Positions 25,026-38,300 of a stretch of 64,000 nt of DNA are shown piece after piece. Below the pieces are notes generated by a model. The model did not search any database. It was not told where the DNA came from and saw only the letters and a list, made by a program, of their open reading frames with translations. Origin of the DNA: Synaphobranchus kaupii (Eukaryota; Chordata; Actinopteri; Anguilliformes; Synaphobranchidae). The stretch lies in assembly GCA_029718625.1 (NCBI GenBank), contig CM056377.1:35843457-35907456 (forward strand). Direction: 5' to 3'. The position numbers and the translations under genes are program-made. Each line of letters opens with the position of its first letter. Within the stretch, counting starts at the first letter, position 1.

Positions 25026-26106
25026 GACCCAATCTGATTTTGTAAAAAACATTTATTCAATGAACACCAGTCAACATACACAAACATAAATTTCTCTGCA
25101 ATACTATCACAATTATCAGGTCTTTTCTTGGCTGTGTGCGTGTGGAGTGATCATTTGCATGGTTAAATTCCAACTTGCTTTGAACACTTCCAGTTGACTT
25201 TTTTGTTTTGTTTTTTTTAAATATAGTCTCATCATTTTTTACAGTCCATAATTCTATGTACCTATTGTAGAGTCCTTTTGAATCTTAAAAAAAAACTTTG
25301 TTAATCTAAATCAGTCAAAACAGATGCTGTACAAAAATACTAATTGTAAAAGGACAAGGCAGAAAATACTGTAGCACTCTCATTTTGAACAATGGTACCT
25401 ATAAATTACACAACCTCGATCACTTCATTTATTTAGATTATGTGCTGTAATGGTATAAATAGAACATTGAATTTAATTTAAATACTGAGATAACAACTGT
25501 CGCTTGCATTAGAAACCTGTAGATAGAAAAAAGAAACCTTGACAGAAAAAAGTTTGGGTAATGGAATGAAACAAAAGGATTAAATTGTAAGGCAGTGCAT
25601 CTAAATCACTTGTTCAGGAGTTTCCTCATTGGAATGTGGACCGAGCATTTGCTTACTGAAGCAGTGACATCATAGTATCATCGATGGCATCACGTAAAAG
25701 AACACCGGGCAGAAACCCAAAGGAGAGCGTGTAATATGCGGCCGGCCAGTGGCAAAGAACGGGCGGCCTTCTAAACTCTTGCCACCAGTCTCTCGCACGA
25801 CGAGCAACTGACGTGAGGATTCTTGGGAGCGAGTCACCTGATTTTGACACCAGTAAAGAACAACAGCTTTGCTCCCTGTAGGCAAGATTCACAGATTGCC
25901 TGCTGAGGTATCTGGTCTTTGGCATTGGTTCTTGGTTCTTGGTCAATTGAACAACGGGCAGGTCGGACGTCAATTTACATATATTTACATCTTTTTCGAA
26001 AGTAAAAAAAAAAGAAAAGAAAAAAAAAGATAGAGCACGGAAAGGAGGCAGGAAACAGTGTCTACTTCTCTGTGTGTTTGGGTGAGGCCCTTCTGTGGGA
26101 GTGTAG
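25026..26106 (-). other. col15a1: Probable col15a1 3' untranslated region
   Basis: About 1.1 kb after the stop without collagen or other coding signal. On the minus strand AATAAA occurs at 25,052-25,057 and at 25,428-25,433. The end point is an inference from the distal signal; use of the proximal one would give a UTR of about 0.7 kb. Confidence 0.45.
25052..25057 (-). terminator. col15a1: Candidate polyadenylation signal AATAAA of col15a1
   Basis: Canonical hexamer on the minus strand about 1,050 nt after the stop codon. A second copy (25,428-25,433) is nearer the stop. Which is used cannot be told from sequence. Confidence 0.4.
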
Positions 26107-26323
26107 TTAGTTTCTGTACGCGTCCTGAACGTAGGTGTTCTCGATGCACAGCACGATGAAGTGGTTGGAGCAGCTGCGCGTGTGCTGGCCCAGCAGCCGC
26201 CCGCTGTGCAGGAGCGAAGCCTGGCCCGTCACCGCCATGTGGCCCGCGCGCCACGCCTCGCAGAAGTTGGACGTCAGGCGGGTCCCGACTGCGCTGGAGC
26301 CGTGCCACACCATCTTCTGAGGC
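26107..26323 (-). CDS. col15a1: col15a1 last coding exon: endostatin C-terminus and stop
   Basis: 217 nt including TAA at 26,107-26,109. [31 protein letters not shown] and the end AYRN are visible. Together with the Cys in exon 27,719-27,916 these give the four cysteines that form the two endostatin disulfides, so the domain is complete and looks functional. The acceptor is GTGCAG after a CA/GT-rich tract. Confidence 0.97.
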
Positions 26324-29300
26324 CTGCACGCACACACACGGACGCACGCGCGCACACACAGAGGACAGGGGGTTAGAATGGGGAGGACTGCGGCCTCCCT
26401 GCCCTGCGCTAAATGCGGACGCACTGATTTACAATGCCCGTTACTGAAAGACCAGCCCAGCGCCTGGATGTACCTCATTCTAAACACAGGGTCTGCTGCT
26501 CTGTACTTGTGCCCTGCCCATAGTGGGAGCGCACACGGGTCCAGCTGGAAGCCACATTACTGCACATCATTACATGGCGCCTGGCCTAGCGCGCGCCGCC
26601 AGCTCCACTGGTGAGGCTCTCACTGACACTGTTCAGAGATGTCCAGCACAGCGAGGCCCGTCTTATCATCGGACCGTGTGCCATACGGTGAGTGTCAGGT
26701 GAGTACTAGTCTGAGCACGCTCAATATAATCCCTCCTACTCCTCCATAGTGGAATGACAAAAGTTCCACATTTAAAAAATTTGGGCCAATAAACTCTGTG
26801 TAGAGATGTTTACAATTCCAAATAGTGCGTTTAGGGGAGATTAACCTCTGCGTCCATTCACATCTTGAACTCGGCAGTAGGCTACACTTCACAAAATCAA
26901 CCAACAAAAATGTATCTACTAAAATCCACTAAAAATAAATCCAAAGCCACAATTGCTAGCTGTGTGCCACTGAGTTTTGTACTCTATAATAAAATGTGCT
27001 ATATTTAATATGGGGGGTGTATAAATAGACACAATGTAGCAGTGAGGGTGGTCGCATATGTCTGGTGCACCCACCCCTTGCTGCTCTGGTTTGGTGCCTG
27101 TAATGAACATGGCACCCACAGCCACTGCATTACGAACTGTGGGTTTGGAGCTGCCGAGCTTCCAAATATCCCCCCGCTTCTCCCTACACATCTCAGTCTA
27201 TCTGCCTCTCTGTTAGCAGTGCCGAGTCCGCTGTTCAGGTGCTCGGGTTTAAACCGCAGGCACGCGCGCGGCATGCAATGCGGACGAGGGACCGCTCGCT
27301 CACCAAGACGGGTCTGTGATCACATTCCGGCCGTCGAAGGAGTAGATGGGAATGCTGGGCTGGAACACGCCCCCGTTCCCGGAGAAGATGGACATCCAGT
27401 TGTTGAAGAGCACCTCACCCTAAGGAAACATGCCAAACGATTGAGGAACGCTAATTACCTCAGTGCACTACAATACAATCTAAAAATCAACAGCATTTCA
27501 TTTGATCGCCTCACGGGCCACCGCATTCCCGCATTGTCATTTAAATAATGATTACACACTCCGACCCTGGTACCCAATATTCTAGTCTAAATTATTATAC
27601 ACAGAGACTAATACTTAATCTTTGTAACCTATTCTGGTAACAAATTCACATTTTATTACTGGTATAATTAGCTATAAAAATGGCGTGAATGTGGATGGAG
27701 GTTGCAGTATTGCTTCACCTTGAGGTTGAGAATGGGCATGTTGAAGCGATCGCCCTTCTTCACAATGGTGGCCAGGTCCTGCAGGGGCGAGGACAGGAAG
27801 GCCCTGTAGGTGGTGACCAGCCCCATGGCGCGGGCCTGCTGGTAGCACTGGTAGTCCGCGCCGTGTATCCCTCGCATGTCGCCTGAGAAAGGGGCATTTA
27901 GGGCCACCAGGTGGAGCTGGGGGGACACGGGAGCAGAGGTCAAAGGTCACACGGTGCCGAGGCGCGTCACCCCTGCGCGCGTAAGCCGCGCTCATCTACA
28001 TAAGCCGCGCAAACTGTCGATGTGTTAGGGCAAGATGCGTTCAAATCAAGCCGACAGCTTTCAGGTGTACTGTTACGACACAGTGGTGCCATTGGATGTC
28101 TTTCTTCAGGTTTGTTAAAGTGTTGAAAGACAGCTTTCATGGTACAGTCATACTGTAGTATGACTGCAGTAAAACACTCAGGCTTTGGCACTTGTGGAAC
28201 AGTCACGGCTGTATAATAAGCAAGCCTTCACATGCTTCTAAATCCTTCTCGCAAACCTAAGACATCAAGGCTGCTTTTCAAGAGCTTAATATAGACAGCA
28301 GCAATTTACTCTAAATCTGGAACAGTGATCTGCACTCAAAAATCATATTCTGACTCATACTAATTTTAGGGCTGGGATGGAGCCAAACCAAAGTTTATAG
28401 ACTCGTTTTCACCAACACATAACAAGAGATTAGATTACGTGCCTTTCACATTTCATTACGACGTGCCGGCGTTACGGCACATTGCAGCAATTTAGCAGAC
28501 GACAAAGTGCCACTGTTCTTACCCCAGGGCCCGTGTGGATTGTGTGAGCCAGGATGTTGTATCCAGGAAGGTATACCTGTCCCTGAAACCAGATTAATTC
28601 GACACGTTAGACGCCAGATATGCGCCGACAAGCTCGGAACAGTCAGGCAAATCCCCAAAGGAACTGGCGGCACATGTATCTCAGCCACCAGCGTGGGATC
28701 GTATGAAGTCTGAGGCGCAGTGTTCCCCAGACGGCGATCCAGGAAGAGCGCGTGCAGTCTTGAGGAATTGGTTCAGACATTCAGACGGAGTCATCCCGGC
28801 CTGTTGCGATTAATTAATAAATTTTTCAGCGCAATCATTTTGTTTCCTCTAATCATCGCTGGAGCGAAGAGGAGTCCATGACAAGGAGAGACACCCCCAG
28901 TTGTCGGCATGACTTAAATTCGGCGCGGAATGTGGCTCTGATCCGAGAGCCTTCCGCAGAGTCATCTGAGGCACTGTCAGTGCTTTAATAGCCATGTTAA
29001 GGGCAGCCACATTTCCGTGACTCACATTGTGTCAACACTTAAAGCGGTAAACAATCATGTCAGACAACCGCTTACTGAATCTGGCGGTGGTTTCAAAGTG
29101 TTTTAAAACAATGTTGGCTGTACATCCTGAAGACTAGTCATTTCCACCACTCATCCAGCATACTGTTCAGCAAGCAAGCCAGCCAAGATAGCTTGGCATC
29201 AAATCTATGTTAGCTAGTTATCTGTTATTAATATTGAGCCATTGTTAACAATGGCTAAATAAATATGTAATTTTGTACCTTCACATCTTATTTCTCATCA

Positions 29301-32300
29301 TACTTTTGGATAAATTTCCCTGAATCAATGCCAAATCCATGCCCGCTAAACAGAATGTAGACTTTACTTTTGTACCGTTGGACTGTCCTATTGTCTGTTT
29401 TGTGGTATTGTTATCCTGGTGAGTAGGCTACTAACCCTAAAAAATTATCTGAAAATAGACACAATGCTAGCAAACTGAATGAAACAGCATGAAATAGCGA
29501 GCTAGGCATTATTTAGGCATTTACCTGAGTGATGAGGTCGCTGTAGCTGACTTCTCCTGGCCGGGAAAGCACATGTGACACTTGGGTTGGACTATTAGCG
29601 GGGAGGCTAACTAACTCTCCGAGCTGAGAAGACAGAGTGGAAAACCTCAGGAGTGAATACAAAACCTTTGAGCCACTTGTGCGACCCATTCTTTGAAACT
29701 TATTCGCAGTTACTTCATTTCAAGGCTTACATAAGCTGTAGATGCAGTCTTCTCTGTACAGGTTCACTAAGTGTAATATTAATGTATATTCATGCTAGCA
29801 ATGCGCTACCCTCATGCAGATGAGGGTCTGCCTGAGAACAGGCAGATGGCACCAGCTTCATAGTTCATTATGGCCACAGCAGGCAGACGGGGAGAGGCTA
29901 GGTGGAGAACACTGAGTTCTGAGGGCTTTGAAGACTCATATGGAGATGGGATAAATTGACTTGTTGAACTGAGTTATAAATCATTCATCCTCTGAGCACG
30001 AAGATCAGAGAGTAAAAAAATTGTGTAAGGGAAAGGTAATTTTTCAGGCGAACCTAACTTTAGGACCAACATATTCAATTTTAGAGTTACCCCTTAATGG
30101 AATGTGTTTGTTCTGATTTAAACAGATTTAAGCCATTTCTACCCTTTTCACATCATATCTAATTTTGAAATATATATATTTTTAGGGCTTTTTCAGCTTT
30201 ATTGGACAGCAAAGGGTAGAGACAAGAAGAATGGGGCGCGAAAGAGAGGGAGAGACTTTTGAACCGCCGATGTCGCAGCTCGCAATGAACATGCGGATAG
30301 TGCTCTACAGGCCACACCGCCAAGACACCCCATCTCTAAAATATTTTTGAGAAAAGAATGTACTGCCTGTTCTAAAGATTAATGATGATTTTATACAGAT
30401 GATTGTAATTACCTGAACCTTCCTCCAGCCTTCTCGCACTCTAATGTAGAGCTCACTCTTCTCTGAGACGTATGCCATGGTTCCCTCTGCAGAACGGTGC
30501 ATGTGCTGAAACAGGGTCTCCACAGTCTTATAGGTGGTCACCTGCAGCAGGCAAAAGAATGGGTTACACCTTCAACCACCTCAAGAAAAAAACACCCCAC
30601 AAACACTAAACAGACTTTCGGAATTGGCATTATACATCATGGGCTGAACTGTATGTAGAGTTTCTTTCTCTGGAAAGTCTTTTAAATAAGGAAAGCAGCC
30701 GAAGTGTTTTTCCTCTGTACGAGGTGTTTGGTGTTATAGCTGAATCTGTCACACTTATGTCATTCCTGGCTGCGATCACTGGTTCCAACTCACAGGGTTT
30801 CCAAGTCCTGAGGCTCCTGGAAGTCCAGGTGGGCCAGGGGGGCCAGGAATGGCGACAGCTGAAAACAACACAATCAAAACATCTTAAGGGAGGGTCCCTC
30901 TCCAGAGCTATATCATTTCTTTCCTTGAATAACAAAAAACGGCCTCTCTTAATGTGAACTATGACTTCCAGGATTTGAACAACTAATACACACCTACATT
31001 ACCACCCCTGATGAAAATACAGACGGAAGACTTCCCCTCCATGTTCAACTTACCTCCGAGAAAAATTTTCAAAGAATTCCCACTTTAATCTCTACACTCA
31101 GAGATAATGGTAAGGGGAATGGTGGCGCCCTATGCCAAGAGTCAGAGGACAGATAAAATGGCGCAGGTGCATGCGACCACACTCGGAGAGATTCTTACCA
31201 GAACCAAAGAGAGGGGGCGGGCCTGGGGGCCCGGGGGGCCCTTGTGGGCCTTGAGGTCCAGGCCTTCCATACCCAGGATGTCCCGGTAGGCCTGAATTTC
31301 CAGGCGGACCCTGGGGGCCAACGACGGCCTCACCTTTGGGCCCCTGAAACAAAGCACGACATCACAGATTATACTACACTCAAATATTTCTTCCCCCTAT
31401 GACTATGTAAGTAGCAACTAAAGCAAATTATGGTAATTAGTGTTGTATATTTATCTTGCAGCCAAGACAATTTAAATATTAATGTGCCTACTATTTATGA
31501 AAACAATACTCTACACATTACAGTAGGAATAAGGAAAGCAAAACCATTTGAAGAATTTCATTGTCTTTCTCTTGTTTTTCCCCTGAGCGCCATCTCATTA
31601 ATCTTTGAGTCAAGCTTTGCCAAATGGCCCATTTAAAAAAATCATGATTAATCACACAAACCAAAACCCCATTAAAACATTTCTAAAATTAAAAGAAAAA
31701 TCTCGTTATAGGGCAATTAATTTTAATGAAAACCAAACAAAACATCTTCAGTCGGTGTCTGCCACATAAACAAGAATTCACATTCGGGCGTAATGGCCTT
31801 CTTAATTCGACTGAATATGATCAAATAATTGCTTGTGTGTCCTATTGTGTGTCCGTGGTGTACTGCGTGCGATTAGAAATGGAAATTGATAGGAGGCAAA
31901 AGCGGCCTAATTGGAGAGGGATCTCCCTTGTAATTGGTTAGAGCTGCTTCGGGGTGTGGAGGGGAGGGGGTCTTCCTTGAGTCAGCGAGTCTAGGCAGCT
32001 GCAGGAGCGTGTGTGGGGTGTTGCCGAGGGGGAAGCGTGACTCACCACCAGGCCTGACCTCCCAGGAAGCCCGGGTGAGCCTGGAATACCGGCCTCTCCC
32101 TTCTGCCCCTTCTCTCCTCTGTAGCCGGCGTCCCCTTTGTCACCCTGGGAGCCGCGAGAGAAGAATGGGTTAAACATGGCAGCACCGCTGGCGTCTAATT
32201 CTTCAGACTCTTCAGGAGGCCCAAAGGCAAAGCTAAAGAGTCAGAGCACCTTCTCGCATTGGATAACGAACGGGGAGGCAGTGTGTCGTCTATATGAATA

Positions 32301-35300
32301 TTGCCTGATATGAGAAGCTAAGCAAAATTACGTTTTTAAGTTCAAATTTAAGGTCTATTATTTAGCTTTGGGCATTTCTTACAGACTTACCGCAACACCT
32401 TCGGGAAGCCAGGAATCTGTGAGAAGAGTAAACATATAATTACTGGTCTAGTACAAATGGCTCAGAAAGCATACTTAAGCGTAATAGGAAATATTATCAC
32501 CCGTGTGTAATGCGAAGGGGCAGATGCACTCTGAAGCTTACCCATACTTCCTGGAAAGCCTGGGAACCCTGCCTCTCCCTTCTCCCCTTTGGCTCGGATC
32601 CTTCCCCTACAGTCGGATCCTACAAAAACCATGTTTAAACGTTTACATAGGGACAAACCTCCGACATCTTTCAATGCACGTTAACCGATTTGACTACGCC
32701 TACACTTAACAATATATTTTAGATGTTTCATTATACATGGGTTCCTAGGCGGGATTTTATGTGAATTCCCACTGGCTATTTGTCACTGTCTTATGTATGA
32801 GAAGCCTATTGTACATTGGTATCACCACTGAGTCTGTTCCTCTCAAAAATAGAGACTTTGACACAGACCATAGAATGAGTCTGAGAACGTCATGGTTGCA
32901 ATGTCTGACATGACACCAAACATCAAACCACAATTATTCCGTTTCTTTAAATGCCACCGAGAGTATAGGTCATTAAAGCCGGATGATGGCAATGGGCTTG
33001 GAATAGATTGTTGCCCTGAAGCTGCACCACAGCACAAGAACTACCAGGCCAACGGCAATTGTGTTTAATTGCCGTTACTTAACTGCCGTAATGCTTACTT
33101 TTCGTATGTACCCATAAATTTACATTTATATTCCCAACCATATTGCTAGACTGTGGTTACACCCGGCAAATTATTTATCGCTGCAAATCTAATAAAACTA
33201 TAAATTCCGTTCCAGCCACGCTCACCTGGTGTTGAATCCGTGTTCCCATTAATCTGGTCAAGATCAAAGAGACACTTTAGCATACATATCAGATTTCTAA
33301 AAGCATAAACCACAATACACCATGCATCAAAGTGTTAGGATCATCCAAATGTCTGGAAAATAAGTTTCTGGAGAATGACATTACAGTTTGTGGTGTAATG
33401 AGTACAAAATGAGTGTTTTAATCAGACATGCCCTTAAAACCTTAAAGATTTAAACGATAACATTCAATTCAAACACTCACAAGTGTGTGCATGTGTGCGT
33501 TTGAACCCACATGCATGTTCATGTGTGTACACATCAGCGGGGATGTCAGAAGACTGATCGTATTTCAAACCGGACTTAAACTGACATGCCTCCTTTACTG
33601 GAATAAAGTGGTGCGCTAGTTGAATAATGACAACAGCTCATTACGAACCGCTGAAGGAATGCTCTTAGGGATCTCAGCAGTGCTGGGCTATGCATTCACA
33701 TTAGTGCGCTGAAGTTTCACAACCACTGTGGGCTGTAATTTACCTCAGGACTTTCACTAGCTTCGACTGCTTGCTTTACGACGGAACCCCGCTGTTAGTC
33801 TGAAACTTCAGTCTGAAGTGTTACCCATGACGACCCATGAAGAGAATTAAGGGAACGGTGCATAAGAATGCCGCCATGTTAAACGCCACCATGTTAAAAC
33901 CAAATGCACACCGACACATAACATTACTTCAAGGTGACCCTCTGAAAAATCATGAAATCCCAATCTAAGATTTTATCTACTGGTCGATACTGACCACTAA
34001 ACACACACTGTCATTTTAAATGTGGCCGATCGCAGGGGTAAGTCAACATAAGAGCTCCTCAAGGTGAAAAGACAGAGAGAGAGAGAGAGAGAGAGGCTTA
34101 TGTGCATTCGGAGCCAGTTTAGACAGCAGTATCTTTAGATTTTTGAGGGTCACCTTGCGCTTCGGTTGTTAGTCATGACCCCATGGTACAAACCGAGAGA
34201 AGGCCAAACCGACAGGAGGCACACACCATGCAGCATGCTTAGAGACCGACCGCACGTCAACCGTGCCCGGTTCAGGTTAACACCCACGGATGCAGCAAGC
34301 ACGTTTTACCCCATTGTTTTCTGCACACCAGCATAAAGCAGGCTATACTGTCTGCACAGATAGCCTTACACTCATTTGTGCCACTACACCAATTGCTAGA
34401 TATGAATGGAAAGGAGTCGCTCATTATTCATCAAATTGACATATAGTGTAGGGGAGGGATGTGGGGAGGAACTGACAGTGGTATGCCTGACTCCACGCAT
34501 CACTACAGCACACTCGCTCGCTCGCTCTTTCGACGAGGTCAAATTAAAACACGACTGCAAACCGGGGTTCGAGTGTAATGCCATGCTTTATGCTGTGGTG
34601 CTGTGGACCGGATTAGGGGGCGGAGTCGGGACAGAGGGCACGACGGTGATGGGGAGAGCAGGCAGAGGCAGAGGCAGGGGTTGCCGTCGGGTGCCCACAG
34701 AGCAGGCGTACTCAGACAGACCAAGCCCCCCACCCCCCCCTCTGCTCGGCCGGTCGAGGGCTCTCTTACACTTACTGGTGTTTTGCAGTGTGGTCTGGGA
34801 GGGACCGGAAAAACTGTCTTTAAAATTTAGAGGAGAGCAGTTCAGTGAACAGAAGAGAAAAGGGTCGTCTCTCAATCAACAGTGACAGCTAAAGAGAAGG
34901 TGAATGAGAACGAGAAGGATCTTTCACTTACTCCTTTGGGGCAGTTCAGTGGTCCCGGGCGACCAGGGGGCCCGGGCGGGCCAGGGGCACCCTGCGAACA
35001 CACACACAGACAGGCTGCTCACACCTCATACCTTCAAGCCAGGTGGATGTCCAAGAGCTCGTCAGGAGAGAGTCATTTCCAAAAAGGAAAGGAACTGCTT
35101 TTACATGAAAAGTGGTGGGTCCCAACCTCTATGGTGAACTGGGTGCCACGGGATTCATTGAACACACATACACAACTTCTTTTATGCTACAAAACAGCCG
35201 TTTCCACAAAAATACTTATAGTTGTGTACTTATAGTTCACATTGATAAAAAGGTAAATTGCTTGTTTTTCATCATCATAAAGTACATCATTCTTACCCAT

Positions 35301-38300
35301 AGAGTTTATGTATGATGCATGTATTTTAAACACTGACTTCTGAATATAATTAAATGTTTTGCCTTTGAAATTAACCTGTTCTGAAACTTTCTCGCGTGTA
35401 ATTTTCACATGAAAGGTGAATAACGTGTGGTGTTTGCAAAGGATGATGAGAATCCCCTGACTGATCTGATCTGTGTGCAAGCATGTTACAGCTTCTGCTG
35501 AATGCCGTATTATGTTCATACGGTTTTAATGTGCTCATTTTCAGTGCCGTGCTGACAGAAAACAGTTTGTACTTCTAATCCATTAAGTGAACTATGCTGG
35601 ATTTATTGTCCAGTCTTGAAATGTAAAAAAAAAAAAAACATTTATTGGGTTTTGGCCATAGGTGTGGTGCAAATATGCTGTTAATGGGGCTTTAGGAGGG
35701 AGCACAAAGAGACAGCTGTGCCGTGAGAAGTCTTACATCAGAGAACCATTTATGCATTTCAGCCTTGCCTGGTTTGGCCAGCAACGGTGATTAACAAAAA
35801 ACCTGTGGGATTGTGCCAGTCGACATCAAATGGGAGCACTTCCTGGCTGTTTTGTGAACACTAAGAGCGAGGTTTCGGAGCCGGGCGAGACTCACCGGCT
35901 GGCTGACAGAATCCCCCCTGTCTCCTTTCTTCCCCACCATTCCGGGACGGCCCTGGAACGGAGAAAATGACACGGCTGATCCAAAAGTAAAAACCACTGA
36001 TGTCAGCGCGATAGCGTGCGAAGCTGACGGCGCTTTGCGCAACACGGCCGCGTGTGGAAGTCCCCCCGCTGTTGAAATGTCAAAAGTGTAAAGAAAGGAA
36101 AGATGTAATCATGTACGGGGAAATGCTGATTGATCTGTGGAGAGCCTCCTACCATCATGACTCCTGACACTTATGTGCATCACACCATAATTAACCAGAG
36201 AGAAAAGAGATGTTATGCATTATGCGCCTGACCTTGGGCATTTATTCAGCTGTTACGCTGTTAAAATAAATACAAAAAAAATTATTTCTGTGTGTAGCTT
36301 GCATTTTTCATCAGTTTATAACTGTTTCAAGAGACCAGTAGCGGTACCACTGTCTTCTGTATGGGTGTGTGCACTTTTTTTTTTAGTTCATATCCAATTT
36401 CCACCCAATTTTGGAATGGCCAATCATCTGCAACCGCAGCCACGCACATCGCGCGAACCCCACTGCCGATTCGGGAGAGTGCAGGCATCCACGGTTCTCC
36501 TCCGAAACACGTGGTGTCGCCAGCTGCTCCTTTTCACACCGCGGACCACAGCTAAGCTCGCATAGAGCGGATTCTGAGCAGGAACCTTTCATACGCGGCT
36601 TTGACTGCAATCTACGGGCGCCCGATCGACCAACAGGGTTTGCTAGATAGCAATGCTCATTAGATAGAACCTTATCTGACTAAACCCTCACATTCCCTGG
36701 GCGATGTATTCGCCAATTGCGCATCGCCCTATGGCGCTACCGAGTCCCATCATTAATCAGTCCATTTGGAAACCAACTTAACCAATTCTTCGGGACTAAA
36801 TGCTATGCTAAGTTTAGAATTTTTCCCAATTGCAAATGTAAGCCTATTATAGTATTTCAACATTCACCATCAATTCAGAAGGCCGACCATGTTTTCCATT
36901 CTGCCAGCTACAAGCAGAGCTTACTAAAGCTACCGTACTGCTGGACCGCAGATCTGCATTGACCAGAGGAGTCGCTAATGTATAATTAGCTGGGGGTGAC
37001 TGCCGACAAAAACCTTTCTTCCCTGGGTACCGCCATGACCAATTATGCACTCAATTATGATCGATTAAGACTCCCAGCTACAGCTGCTGCTGGTGCAGTA
37101 TGAATGATTCTGTGGTCTGTTAGCCTTCTTATGGTGTGTCCATGCAATATATTATTTAAGTATCTCATAGTAAACAGTGTGAGAGAGAATGGTCAATCAT
37201 TACATACCGGTCGTCCAGGGAACCCAAATTCTCCCTTTGGTCCCTGTGGTCCAATGGGGCCCTGCAAAACAACCCAGTCCATCTTTTAACAGGACTCTTA
37301 CTACACGTCAATGTGTCAAACAGAAGGTGTGCGACGGAAAATACGTTTCAGATTTAAAACATTTAAAACACAAACAAAAATAGAACAGTGTTTAAGGTAA
37401 ATTGACAGACTTGACAGTCAATTTACAGGAAAGCAAATGGAGGGACTCTCACCATGAGTCCAACAGGTCCGGGGAAACCACGTTCACCCTGTATAACAAG
37501 TGAAAACTTGGTGAGAAGATCATGTTGAAAATACGTTAACGTGAACTTTGAACCAGGAAGTAGAACTGGCACTGACCTTGAATCCATTGGGACCCTGTGG
37601 CCCTCTGAGTCTAGTCATCAGAGACCCGTCGGCGGCAATGGTGACCCCGGATTCGCCCTTCTCGCCCTGCACACACACACACACACTCAGGTAATGCACA
37701 ACACATGCATGTACACCACCTAAAGTCCTCAATGGCCAAATATAGCTTTAGATGCTATCTCTCTCAAGCTGTTCTGTGCGTCTGGAGTGGATTTGCTGTA
37801 TATTTCATAAGATGCTGGCTGGAATGCATTAGTTGGTCCAGGTCAGATTGAACAACTGGCTTCAAGCTGTCTTTTAATTATGGTCCTAATATTTTCATTT
37901 GAATTCATTTACAAACGTTTACAAACCTTAAGTACTTTGGATTGCATATGTTAGGCAACATATTTCTTAAGTGCCTTTCGAGTAGCAACTACTAATATTT
38001 CTTTAATGGATTTAATCACTCTACAGTAGAGGTGTCCAATCTTATCCAAATAGGGCCGGTACGGGTGCAGGTTTTTGTTTTAGCCCAGCACCAAGACACA
38101 TGATTCTACTTATCAAAGTCTTGATTGAAGACCACGATTAGTTAATTAGTGGAATCAGGTGTTGTAGTGCTGGGCTAAAACAAAAACATGCGCCCGCACC
38201 GGCCCTTTTCGGATGAGACTGGTCACCCCTGTATTCGTGGTGAACCACTGTCGCAGATCAGGGATAGCAGAAGCAGGTACGTTTCGTGCTTGCTCTTTCA

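Noticed and set aside
27042..27548. 168-codon plus-strand ORF
   Set aside because: It overlaps a verified endostatin exon and its intron in antisense and has no recognisable motif.
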